From the NCBI GenBank assembly GCA_030832365.1, contig JAURJF010000022.1, positions 1 through 14,618 of the forward strand: 14,618 bases of DNA, written 5' to 3'. This document shows, in pieces, positions 1 to 6,862 of this stretch. The notes beneath the pieces were generated by a model, which saw only the letters and a program-made list of their open reading frames with translations, ran no database searches and was not told the DNA's origin. Position 1 is the stretch's first letter, and each line of letters starts with the position of its first letter. Source of the stretch: Candidatus Nanopelagicales bacterium. Lineage in GTDB: Bacteria > Actinomycetota > Actinomycetes > Nanopelagicales > Nanopelagicaceae. The position numbers and the translations under genes are program-made.

Positions 1-1
1 T

Positions 2-1213
2 GGCAAGAGAGTAACTTTCCCAAATCTCTCACATAGCGGCACAGTTTTAGCTATTACCGAAAGCTTCGGAGCTCAGGCAGGAGATGCTTGGCATCAATTA
101 TTAACTAGAGCCGAAAGGATGTGGGGTGCATCAAGACAGGCATTTGTTGAAAGTGAACTCCGCTCCCCCTTTGCGATGCTAAAGAGTCCATCGCTTCTCC
201 GCGATTTAAAAACTATCGCTCCATTTACATCTCTTCGAGATTTAGTTAGAAGTTATACCGATAATGTCTACATCGGAAAGATAATTGATCGCTATGCCAC
301 CTATACCGGCTCTGATCCTAGAAAAGTACCTGCAGTCCTTTTAACTATCGCCTTTGTTGAGGAGGCCTTCGGCGCTTGGCATGTTAGCGGCGGAGTCGGC
401 ACGCTTGCTAAATCTCTTGAATCTCGACTAAGTGATCTAGGAGTTGAGCTACATCTCAACACAAAAGTAGATCAGATCATCACTAAATCTGGAGTAGCAA
501 TTGGAGTCAAATTAGCTAATGGCCAGATTCATAATAGCGATGTAGTAATTGCCAACGCCGATGCAGAGCTGGTCTATAACCAACTTCTTGAAAAGAGTTC
601 CAAAACTAGAAGTGCTCGCAAATCCCTTAATAAAGCAACCGCATCGCTCTCTGGATTCTCCCTGCTTCTTGGGCTTCGTGGCTCATCAGAGCTAGACCAT
701 CACACAGTCTTTTTTCCTAAAGATTATGATGCTGAATTTGACTCAATCTTTGATAAGAAGATGCCTGTAGAAGATCCGGCCATCTATATCTGCAATCCAA
801 ATGATTCTAAGATGAAGCGAGCTGAAGTTGATGAGAGTTGGTCGGTGCTAATTAATGCCCCTCGCCATCAACCAAAAGATGGTTTTAATTGGGATGAGAA
901 GAGTTCAAAAGAATATAGCGAGCACATTATTGATCTAATGGAGGCAAAGGGATTAGATATTCGCTCTCGACTTGAAGTCTTAGAACAAAGATCCCCAGCA
1001 GATTTAGAGAGAAACGTTAACGCCCCCGGTGGTTCTATCTATGGAACATCTAGTAATGGAGCACGATCTGCCTTCTGGAGGGCGCGCAATCGTTCAAAGA
1101 TTAAGAACTTATTCTTAGTTGGCGGTTCAACTCACCCTGGCGGAGGGCTACCTTTAGTTGGAATTAGCGCTGAGATTGTTGCAGAAGCGGTCGAAGAAAA
1201 TTCAGAACAGTAA
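2..1213 (+). CDS. CrtI/CrtD-superfamily carotenoid desaturase or oxygenase, 5' end cut by window
   Basis: The reading frame is open from base 2 to the TAA at 1211-1213, giving 403 residues. The ATG at 119 is internal: residues in front of it (for example ITESFGAQAGDAW) continue the family fold, so the true start lies to the left of the window. Members of this flavoprotein family are usually about 490-510 residues, so roughly the first 100, with the N-terminal FAD dinucleotide-binding motif, are missing. Visible family features are a GGVGTLAKSLESRL segment with a following VDQI...DVVIANADAE block, and the C-terminal FAD motif GGSTHPGGGLP near residues 374-384. The HPGGG form resembles CrtD/CrtN-type enzymes more than the GTQPGVGVP of the CrtI further right, so this is probably a second, later-acting carotenoid enzyme (3,4-desaturase, ketolase or similar). 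The exact reaction cannot be told. It converges with a 50-base overlap on the CDP-alcohol phosphatidyltransferase gene. Confidence 0.8.
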   Translation, partial: GKRVTFPNLSHSGTVLAITESFGAQAGDAWHQLLTRAERMWGASRQAFVESELRSPFAMLKSPSLLRDLKTIAPFTSLRDLVRSYTDNVYIGKIIDRYATYTGSDPRKVPAVLLTIAFVEEAFGAWHVSGGVGTLAKSLESRLSDLGVELHLNTKVDQIITKSGVAIGVKLANGQIHNSDVVIANADAELVYNQLLEKSSKTRSARKSLNKATASLSGFSLLLGLRGSSELDHHTVFFPKDYDAEFDSIFDKKMPVEDPAIYICNPNDSKMKRAEVDESWSVLINAPRHQPKDGFNWDEKSSKEYSEHIIDLMEAKGLDIRSRLEVLEQRSPADLERNVNAPGGSIYGTSSNGARSAFWRARNRSKIKNLFLVGGSTHPGGGLPLVGISAEIVAEAVEENSEQ

Positions 1214-1793
1214 ATAAAGAGATTACTTGAAGAATTGCCCAGATTTGAGCAAGTAGCGTTACTAAATCCATATCAACAGCCCTTGCAACGAGAGCTATAA
1301 ATAAAATGCTAGCTCTAATTGGACGCTCACCGATAGTCACAACCCCTAGTTGAGTAACTCCAAGTGATGCTGCCCTTGAGCGCATATATTCTTGAAGAAA
1401 AGCTGCGAGCCAAGCGATTAATACCAATTGATATGGAGCGCCAAGTAGATAGAGGCTAAAGGCCCAGAGCGCTTCAACAATCCGGTCGATAAAGCCATCA
1501 AGTAGCGCTCCCCACCTGCTGACCTTTCCGGTGAGTATTGCCAAGGATCCATCAATGCCATCTGCAATTAAGGAGAAGACCAGAAACGCTATAGCCCAAT
1601 TACTTTCAATACTTACTACCAAGCTGATACCTAGAAGTAATCCAAAGATAGAGAGGGCATTTGGGGTAACTCTTAATACCGCTAAGGGCTTACATAGCAG
1701 GAATGAAATTTCTAGCCAGGCCCTAACAATTCCCTTAACTTGAGCTCCTCCATGAAGATTGGCCCAAGAATTAAAGAATTCTGACTTTTTCAT
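1164..1793 (-). CDS. CDP-alcohol phosphatidyltransferase family membrane protein
   Basis: A 209-residue, strongly hydrophobic protein with several membrane segments. Residues 78-103 carry the family signature D78-x2-D81-G82-x2-A85-x9-G95-x3-D99-x3-D103, which binds divalent metal and the CDP-activated lipid. Enzymes of this family exchange CMP of a CDP-alcohol for another alcohol to make phospholipid headgroups such as phosphatidylglycerol or phosphatidylinositol phosphate. One key position differs: the canonical Arg after A85 is Ile86. The acceptor alcohol therefore cannot be assigned; I recall related actinobacterial proteins with an aliphatic residue there. The ATG at 1793-1791 overlaps the metF stop as ATGA, so translation is probably coupled to metF. 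The 3' end overlaps the convergent carotenoid oxidoreductase gene by 50 bases, leaving no room for a separate terminator. Confidence 0.85.
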   Translation of the reverse strand: MKKSEFFNSWANLHGGAQVKGIVRAWLEISFLLCKPLAVLRVTPNALSIFGLLLGISLVVSIESNWAIAFLVFSLIADGIDGSLAILTGKVSRWGALLDGFIDRIVEALWAFSLYLLGAPYQLVLIAWLAAFLQEYMRSRAASLGVTQLGVVTIGERPIRASILFIALVARAVDMDLVTLLAQIWAILQVISLFTVLNFLRPLLQQSQR

Positions 1794-2638
1794 CTAAGCC
1801 CAATTCTTCTAATTATCTCAATAGTTGGAGCTGCGCTATTCATAGTATAAAAGTGTAAACCTGGTACTCCATAATCTAGAAGATCTTTAGATAATTCACT
1901 GGCAATATCAATTCCAACTTTAACTACCTCTTCTGGGCTATCTCCTGCTGCCTCAACTCTTCTTTGAATTTCACTTGGGATTGGCGAGCCTGCAAGTTCG
2001 CTCATTTTCTTTAGCTGAGCTAAATTAGTTATGGGAAGAATTCCAGGATAGATATCAAGCTTTGAACCTCTAGCTCTGATCTGATTTACTAAATTGATAT
2101 AGCCATTAACATCAAAGAAGAATTGAGTTGTACCAAAACTTGCTCCGCATCTCTCTTTCTCAAGTAGCACTTTTATATCTTGTTCAAAATTACCCTTTGA
2201 TGCTGGATGGCCATCAGGAAAAGCTGCAACTCCAACTTCAAAGCCCATACTTGATGCAAGTAAGACTAACTGGTCTGCATAATCAAAGCCTCCAGCTGTG
2301 CTCTCCCATTTCACGCCAGGTCCGCCCTTAGGATCTCCGCGAAGAGCAAGGATTGACTTAATTCCAGAGACTTTATATTGGCTCAGAATTTCAATTAGCT
2401 CATCTCTGCTAGAGCCAACACAGGTTAGGTGTGCAATCGTTGAGAGTCCGCTTCTTGCCGTGATCTCTGAAGTGATTCTTATTGTGCGATCCCTAGTTGA
2501 ACCACCTGCGCCATAAGTAACTGAAACAAAATCAGGTTTATAGACTTCAAGAGCCATTAGGGCGCTCCATAGACGCTCCTCTCCTGCCTGATCTTTAGGC
2601 GGAAAGAACTCAACAGAGAAGGTAGGAGCGCTATTCAT
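1790..2638 (-). CDS. metF: 5,10-methylenetetrahydrofolate reductase
   Basis: This 282-residue TIM-barrel flavoprotein reduces 5,10-methylene-THF to 5-methyl-THF, supplying the methyl group for methionine synthesis. Family motifs are clear: VEFFPPK with the catalytic-type Glu10, VSVTYGAGGSTRDRT at 39-53, HLTCVG at 70-75, LRGDP with Asp102 (equivalent to the FAD/folate-contacting Asp of E. coli MetF), AAFPDGHP, and a PGILPITN block. Length is normal for the bacterial enzyme. It is the first gene of a minus-strand pair with the CDP-alcohol phosphatidyltransferase (ATGA overlap) and is divergent from crtE with 24 bases between start codons. Its predicted -10 overlaps that of crtE. Neighbourhood with an IdsA-type prenyl synthase is shared with mycobacteria as I recall it. 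Confidence 0.95.
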   Translation of the reverse strand: MNSAPTFSVEFFPPKDQAGEERLWSALMALEVYKPDFVSVTYGAGGSTRDRTIRITSEITARSGLSTIAHLTCVGSSRDELIEILSQYKVSGIKSILALRGDPKGGPGVKWESTAGGFDYADQLVLLASSMGFEVGVAAFPDGHPASKGNFEQDIKVLLEKERCGASFGTTQFFFDVNGYINLVNQIRARGSKLDIYPGILPITNLAQLKKMSELAGSPIPSEIQRRVEAAGDSPEEVVKVGIDIASELSKDLLDYGVPGLHFYTMNSAAPTIEIIRRIGLR

Positions 2639-2652
2639 ATAGCGGGAGGGTA
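2639..2652 (-). promoter_or_regulatory. metF promoter -10 and near-leaderless start
   Basis: On the minus strand TACCCT (2652-2647) fits TAnnnT. Six bases later is A2640, a predicted start site only two bases upstream of the metF ATG (2638-2636). There is no convincing -35 hexamer. The TA of this element is the same base pair step (2651-2652) as the TA of the crtE -10 on the other strand. Confidence 0.5.
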
Positions 2653-2663
2653 CCGTTGCGCCG
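2651..2663 (+). promoter_or_regulatory. crtE leaderless promoter -10
   Basis: TACCGT at 2651-2656 is followed by exactly six bases and then the GTG start at 2663, so the predicted transcript begins at the start codon. A purine-rich gggaggg at 2644-2650 is 12 bases from the GTG, too far for a good ribosome binding site. No -35 consensus is evident; the upstream region is metF coding sequence. Confidence 0.55.
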
Positions 2664-3724
2664 TGAAATCTCCTGACCTATCCCAGCTTCGCGCCGAGAT
2701 AGATAAGACCTTGGCCTCCTTTACCGTTGCAAGAAGCGCTGCCCTTGTTGATATTGGCCCAGAGCTAGAGCCGGTAGCGAAGGCGATGTCAGATTTTATT
2801 ACCCAAGGTGGAAAGAGATTTCGACCAATCTTTGCCTATTTAGGTTACCTAGGAAGTGGCGCAGAGCCAAGAGAAGAGATACTTCGTGCCTGCTCATCCT
2901 TAGAGTTAGTCCATGTCTGCGCGCTTATCCACGATGATGTAATGGATGGCTCTGATACTCGAAGAAATAAACCGGCAATACATAAAGCATTTCAGCAAAT
3001 TCACCAAGATGCCTCTTACAAAGGTAGCTCTGAAAGATTTGGAAGTTCCTCTGCAATTCTTATGGGTGATTTAGCTCTGGTCTGGGCAGATCGTTTATTA
3101 GTTGAATCTGGAATAAGTGGAGATGAATTTCTTCAAGTGCAATCAGTCTTTGGCGATATGAGAGATGAATTAATGGCTGGTCAATACTTAGATGTTTTAG
3201 AGGGAGCACTTGCTACAACAAGTATTGAGAGATCTTTAAAAGTTGCTCGATATAAATCAGGTAAATACTCAATTGAACGTCCTCTTCACTTTGGCGCAGC
3301 GCTTGCTGGAAATAAAGAGCTCATGAGCGCATACTCATCCTTTGGACTTCCACTCGGAGAGGCATTTCAACTACGTGATGATCTTCTTGGCGTATTTGGT
3401 GACCCAGAGGTCACTGGAAAGCCAGCAGGTGATGATTTAAGAGAGGGAAAACGAACTGTCCTAATTGCGCGAACTATGGAAGCAGCCAATAAAGAAGAGC
3501 GTGATCTGCTATCAGCATCACTTGGAGATGAAGGCCTTGATAAGACTCAAATCCTTAAGCTTCAAGAGATCATCTCTAGCTCTGGAGCGGTTGCTCAAGT
3601 TGAGAAGCTCATCACAGAGCTTCGGGATAGAGCTATTTCTGCGTTGCGAGATAGCCAAGTTGAGGCGAGTATTCTCTCTGTATTAGAAGAGATGGCAACT
3701 ATTGCAACACAACGGAGTCTTTAA
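2663..3724 (+). CDS. crtE: Geranylgeranyl diphosphate synthase (polyprenyl synthase)
   Basis: A 353-residue trans-prenyltransferase that condenses isopentenyl diphosphate with allylic diphosphates, giving GGPP for phytoene synthesis. The GGKRFRP motif is at 49-55, the first Asp-rich motif HDDVMDGSDTRR begins at H90 with DDVMD at 91-95, and the second is RDDLLGVFGD with DDLLG at 239-243, a form common in actinobacterial enzymes. The residues four and five before the first motif are Ala87 and Cys86, both small, which in this family favours products of C20 or longer over farnesyl diphosphate. The GTG start at 2663 is supported by a -10 element six bases upstream. It is first in crtE-crtI-crtB. 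By position next to metF it also corresponds to mycobacterial IdsA-type synthases, so it may feed other isoprenoids as well. Confidence 0.92.
   Translation: MKSPDLSQLRAEIDKTLASFTVARSAALVDIGPELEPVAKAMSDFITQGGKRFRPIFAYLGYLGSGAEPREEILRACSSLELVHVCALIHDDVMDGSDTRRNKPAIHKAFQQIHQDASYKGSSERFGSSSAILMGDLALVWADRLLVESGISGDEFLQVQSVFGDMRDELMAGQYLDVLEGALATTSIERSLKVARYKSGKYSIERPLHFGAALAGNKELMSAYSSFGLPLGEAFQLRDDLLGVFGDPEVTGKPAGDDLREGKRTVLIARTMEAANKEERDLLSASLGDEGLDKTQILKLQEIISSSGAVAQVEKLITELRDRAISALRDSQVEASILSVLEEMATIATQRSL
3714..3717 (+). promoter_or_regulatory. Ribosome binding site that fixes the crtI start
   Basis: GGAG at 3714-3717 lies eight bases before the ATG at 3726 and inside the last codons of crtE. 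A TTG at 3702 in the same frame lies upstream of this site and would add only a poorly conserved octapeptide, so the ATG is preferred. Confidence 0.7.
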
Positions 3725-3725
3725 G

Positions 3726-5207
3726 ATGAGAAAAGTTAAAGGCAAGACAGACCGAGTAGTTGTGGTTGGCGCGGGTCTTGCTGGACTTAGTTGCGCTCTT
3801 CGATTGGCAGGCGCTGGGCGAGAAGTAATAGTCATTGAGCGGGAAGCTGTTCCCGGAGGCCGAAATGGTCTAATGAAAAAAGATGGATATTCATTTGATA
3901 CCGGTCCAAGTGTTTTAACTATGCCAGATCTAATTGCTGACGCTCTGGCGTGCGTTGGAGAGAAGATTGAAGATTGGCTAGAGCTGATGCCACTTAATCC
4001 GCTATACCGGGCTTTTTATGCCGATGGTTCTCAATTAGATGTTCATGCAAATACTGAGCAGATGGAAGCAGAGATTGCAAAAAACATTAGCGCAGATGAA
4101 GCTGCTGGATATAGAAGATATGTGGATTTTGTTACTAAGTTATATAAGTATGAAATGAATGACTTTATTGATAGAAATATTGACTCTCCCCTAAATCTAC
4201 TAACTCCTAATCTTGCTCGTTTGATTGCTCTTGGTGGATTTAGAAAGCTTGCTCCAAAAGTCTCTCAATTCTTAAAAGATCCTAGAACCCAACGCGTTTA
4301 TTCTTTTCAAGCGATGTATGCCGGAGTATCTCCGCAGCAAGCACTTGCTATTTATGCAGTCATTGCCTATATGGATTCAGTTAATGGAGTCTTCTTTCCT
4401 AAGGGAGGAATGCACGCGGTTCCAAGAGCGCTAGCAGGAGCTGCCGAGAAACATGGCGTGACTTTCAAATATAACACCACAGTGACAAAGGTTGAAAAAA
4501 TCGGAACTAGGGCAAGTGCTGTAATTACTAGTGATGGCCAGAGAATTGAATGTGATGTTGTAGTGCTAAACCCAGATTTGCCTGTTGCGTGGCGGGATTT
4601 ACTTGGCAAGACTCCGCTATCTGTTAAGCGACTTAATTACTCGCCTTCCTGTGTAACTATCTTGGCTGGTTCTTCCAAGAGCTATGATCATTTAGCCCAT
4701 CACAATATTCACTTTGGCCACTCCTGGGATGGAGTCTTTGACGAGCTAATCACTAAAAAGCAGTTGATGAGCGACCCTAGCCTTTTAGTAACTCTGCCAT
4801 CAAAAGATGATCCAAGCCTTGCCCCAAATGGAAAACATAGCTATTACATTCTCTTTCCAACGCCAAATCTTGACGCTGATATTGATTGGAAGAAGATGAA
4901 GAGCGTATATAAAGATCAGATGTATGCCACTATGGAGCAGCGGGGCTATAAAGATTTTGCTAATTCAGTTGAGGTAGAACATGTAACAACTCCCCTAGAT
5001 TGGCAAGAGATGGGGATGGAGAGAGGTGCGCCATTTGCTAGCGCACATACATTCTTGCAAACCGGACCATTTAGGCCAAGTAATATGGCAAAGGGATATG
5101 AGAATGTGGTCTTTACTGGAAGTGGTACCCAACCTGGAGTTGGAGTTCCAATGGTTCTAATCTCAGGAAGACTTGCAGCAGAGAGAATCGTTGGGCCAGT
5201 AAAGTAA
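3726..5207 (+). CDS. crtI: Phytoene desaturase, lycopene-forming
   Basis: With the ATG at 3726 the protein has 493 residues, the normal CrtI length. The N-terminal FAD-binding motif VVVVGAGLAGLSCALRLAGAG (glycines 15-20) is followed by the EREAVPGGRNG acidic end and the substrate-region DTGPSVLTMPDL near 58-69. The C-terminal CrtI signature GSGTQPGVGVPMV is near 464-476. The enzyme introduces double bonds into phytoene at the membrane to give lycopene (four steps if it is the usual bacterial type; the number cannot be read from sequence). It starts one base after the crtE stop and ends two bases before crtB, consistent with one transcript. The neighbours crtE and crtB make the CrtI assignment safer than for the second family member at the left edge. 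Confidence 0.95.
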   Translation: MRKVKGKTDRVVVVGAGLAGLSCALRLAGAGREVIVIEREAVPGGRNGLMKKDGYSFDTGPSVLTMPDLIADALACVGEKIEDWLELMPLNPLYRAFYADGSQLDVHANTEQMEAEIAKNISADEAAGYRRYVDFVTKLYKYEMNDFIDRNIDSPLNLLTPNLARLIALGGFRKLAPKVSQFLKDPRTQRVYSFQAMYAGVSPQQALAIYAVIAYMDSVNGVFFPKGGMHAVPRALAGAAEKHGVTFKYNTTVTKVEKIGTRASAVITSDGQRIECDVVVLNPDLPVAWRDLLGKTPLSVKRLNYSPSCVTILAGSSKSYDHLAHHNIHFGHSWDGVFDELITKKQLMSDPSLLVTLPSKDDPSLAPNGKHSYYILFPTPNLDADIDWKKMKSVYKDQMYATMEQRGYKDFANSVEVEHVTTPLDWQEMGMERGAPFASAHTFLQTGPFRPSNMAKGYENVVFTGSGTQPGVGVPMVLISGRLAAERIVGPVK

Positions 5208-5209
5208 AG

Positions 5210-6118
5210 ATGGATGAGTTAAGCGCTGCTGGAATCCATGATCCTGAGCTACGTAAATCCTATTTAGAGTGCAAGAGGCTCAACTCTCTCCATGGAAAAA
5301 CTTATTACCTAGCTACTCTCCTACTTCCTAAGTCAAAGCGACCACATGTTCATGCGCTCTATGGCTTTGCTCGCTATGCCGATGAGATTGTTGATGATTT
5401 AGCATCAACTCTTACTCATCAAGAAAAGGTAGATGAACTTGGCAAGTGGAGCGATCAACTCTTATCCGATATTTCAATGGGGCGAAGTAGCGATCATGTT
5501 GGGCGAGCTCTAGTTGATACAGTGCAGCGCTTTAATATTCCAATTTCTTACTTCGAAGCATTTCTTCATTCCATGGCTATGGATTTATCAGTAACTCAGT
5601 ATGAAAGATATGAAGACCTCATGGAGTATGTCTATGGATCTGCTGCAGTAATTGGCCTTGAGATGGTTCATGTTCTAGGAACAGTTGAGGGAAAAAAATC
5701 AGAGGCGCTCATACCAGCTGAGAATTTAGGAATAGCCTTTCAATTAGCCAACTTCATCAGAGATGTGGGTGAGGATTTAGAGCGGGGGCGAATCTATTTA
5801 CCAATGGCAGAGCTAGCATCATTTGGCGTAGATCGCGCGATGCTAGAGAAAAGGCAAGTTAGCCCTGAAATCAGCCAAGCGCTCAAGTTTCAGATTGCAA
5901 GGGTGCGTCAACTACAGAGCGAGGCAGATGCTGGAATAGAGCTACTCAGCTCTGATGCAAGGGCCTGTATCAGAGCAGCAAGTGAGCTCTACTGCGGAAT
6001 TGTTGATGAGGTTGAAAAGATTGATTATCAAATTTTTAATAAGCGAGCTAAAACTTCTAATTGGAGACGAGCGAGAACTGCCCTTCCTGCCTATTTCTCA
6101 GCGCTTGCTTCACGTTAG
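5210..6118 (+). CDS. crtB: Phytoene synthase
   Basis: A 302-residue squalene/phytoene synthase family enzyme joining two GGPP to phytoene. Both Asp-rich substrate-Mg binding regions are visible: YGFARYADEIVDDL with DEIVDD at 58-63, and NFIRDVGEDLERGRIYLP with DVGED at 185-189. The N-terminal KTYYLATLLLPK segment is also family-typical. The ATG at 5210 lies two bases after the crtI stop and has no strong Shine-Dalgarno, so it probably depends on translation of crtI. Its TAG stop overlaps the TAA stop of convergent crtYd by four bases. Confidence 0.95.
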   Translation: MDELSAAGIHDPELRKSYLECKRLNSLHGKTYYLATLLLPKSKRPHVHALYGFARYADEIVDDLASTLTHQEKVDELGKWSDQLLSDISMGRSSDHVGRALVDTVQRFNIPISYFEAFLHSMAMDLSVTQYERYEDLMEYVYGSAAVIGLEMVHVLGTVEGKKSEALIPAENLGIAFQLANFIRDVGEDLERGRIYLPMAELASFGVDRAMLEKRQVSPEISQALKFQIARVRQLQSEADAGIELLSSDARACIRAASELYCGIVDEVEKIDYQIFNKRAKTSNWRRARTALPAYFSALASR

Positions 6119-6420
6119 TTTCTCTGAACTCCCCTTCTTCCCCAATAGATCCACTGCGAGATAACCATAACAATCATAGAAAATCCAAAGAAGAGATCTT
6201 CAACTGGAGCAGAGGCAATGTGAACTCCAACTATTACATCAGGGTCATAGGTGATAATTTCCCTAGAGGTCAACCACCAATTAGTAATAATTTGGAAAAA
6301 GAGCATGATCGCATAAGCGTTCCAGAAACTCTTTCTTGATAAAACTCGAGATTTAGTTATATAGAAATCAAAGAGAATTACGAGTGGAATTGAGAGAAGG
6401 GCTAGTTGGGTGTAACTCAT
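6115..6420 (-). CDS. crtYd: Lycopene beta-cyclase subunit CrtYd
   Basis: A 101-residue membrane protein with about three hydrophobic segments. The lycopene cyclase domain motif PVEDLFFGF is at 72-80; the acidic pair is the expected proton-handling site. CrtYd acts with CrtYc as a heterodimer that closes beta-rings on lycopene without net redox change. The ATG (6420-6418) overlaps the crtYc TGA as ATGA, giving balanced, coupled translation of the two subunits. The gene sits tail to tail with crtB on the other strand. The paralogous CrtYe/CrtYf pair makes epsilon or C50 rings; no lycopene elongase gene is seen here, so the beta-cyclase reading is preferred, without proof of ring type. Confidence 0.88.
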   Translation of the reverse strand: MSYTQLALLSIPLVILFDFYITKSRVLSRKSFWNAYAIMLFFQIITNWWLTSREIITYDPDVIVGVHIASAPVEDLFFGFSMIVMVISQWIYWGRRGVQRN

Positions 6421-6749
6421 CGCTCATCACCATAACTCCAATGAGGCTTTACCCGTCTCACAGCTTCTATAGTCATTAAGGCTGCAAGAGGAACTACGAT
6501 AAAGAAGAGAAACTCCTCTATTGGAACTCCGGCAGGTCCGAATATTCCTACAACCTGCTCGCGATCAAAGAACCAATGCTTAGAGTTAACTGCGTAAAAA
6601 TCCCAGATCAAAAAGATAGTTGCTGTTGGAAGAATAGCTAGCATCGCTCGCTTAATTCTCCGCAATACTCCAACCTTTAGAATTATCTCAAGCCAGAATG
6701 AGCCGAGAACTGTGAAGGCGAGCATCGCGAAATAACCAAACTTAAGCAT
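6417..6749 (-). CDS. crtYc: Lycopene beta-cyclase subunit CrtYc
   Basis: A 110-residue membrane protein with about three hydrophobic segments. It shows the CrtYc pattern IWDFYAVNSKHWFFD at 48-62, and the acidic motif PIEEFLFF at 76-83. It is the first gene of the minus-strand crtYc-crtYd pair and is translationally coupled to crtYd through an ATGA overlap. The ATG at 6749-6747 is supported by a TAGCAT -10 six bases upstream, implying a leaderless message. It is transcribed divergently from the TPP-riboswitch pnuT unit. Separation from crtE-I-B onto the other strand means the cyclisation step has its own promoter. Confidence 0.88.
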   Translation of the reverse strand: MLKFGYFAMLAFTVLGSFWLEIILKVGVLRRIKRAMLAILPTATIFLIWDFYAVNSKHWFFDREQVVGIFGPAGVPIEEFLFFIVVPLAALMTIEAVRRVKPHWSYGDER

Positions 6750-6761
6750 GGGCTAATGCTA
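6749..6761 (-). promoter_or_regulatory. crtYc leaderless promoter -10
   Basis: On the minus strand TAGCAT (6761-6756) is followed by six bases (6755-6750) and the ATG at 6749. The first TA of this element is the same step (6760-6761) as the first TA of the forward TATTCT for the riboswitch transcript. No recognisable -35. Confidence 0.55.
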
Positions 6762-6772
6762 TTCTTCTACTA
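6760..6772 (+). promoter_or_regulatory. Promoter of the TPP riboswitch-pnuT transcript
   Basis: TATTCT at 6760-6765 fits TAnnnT. With the six-base spacing seen elsewhere in this window the start site would be A6772, three bases before the riboswitch core at 6775. This placement is inferred from spacing and from the need for a promoter between crtYc and the aptamer. Confidence 0.45.
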
Positions 6773-6774
6773 AT

Positions 6775-6855
6775 CGGGAGCCGAGAAATTGGCTGAGAGG
6801 ATCTGAAATTCAGATCGACCGTAGGACCAGTTCGGTAATGCGAATTGGAAGGGAG
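6775..6855 (+). promoter_or_regulatory. Thiamine pyrophosphate (TPP) riboswitch
   Basis: The THI-box elements occur in order. P2 is CGG 6775-6777 with CCG 6819-6821, and P3 is GCC 6780-6782 with GGC 6791-6793. The invariant CTGAGA is at 6793-6798. An optional P3a hairpin has a perfect 7-bp stem, 6800-6806 with 6810-6816. ACC is at 6826-6828. P4 is 6827-6830 with 6845-6848, and P5 is TTCG 6831-6834 with CGAA 6841-6844 enclosing GTAATG. The terminal AAGGGA follows at 6849-6854. GGGAG (6851-6855) lies seven bases before the pnuT ATG, so it is both aptamer core and Shine-Dalgarno: TPP binding should block translation initiation. There is no terminator hairpin. The closing P1 helix is weak or absent, which is unusual. 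Confidence 0.88.
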
Positions 6856-6862
6856 CTGAATC

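Noticed and set aside
119..1213. ATG at 119 as the start of a complete gene
   Set aside because: The frame is open back to base 2 and the upstream residues continue the desaturase fold, so this is a gene cut by the window edge.
3702..3725. TTG at 3702 as the crtI start
   Set aside because: It precedes the GGAG at 3714-3717, which is ideally spaced for the ATG at 3726, and it would overlap crtE with a non-family octapeptide.
6800..6816. Perfect 7-bp hairpin as a transcription terminator
   Set aside because: It is AT-rich, has no T run after it, and sits where the optional P3a stem of TPP riboswitches belongs.
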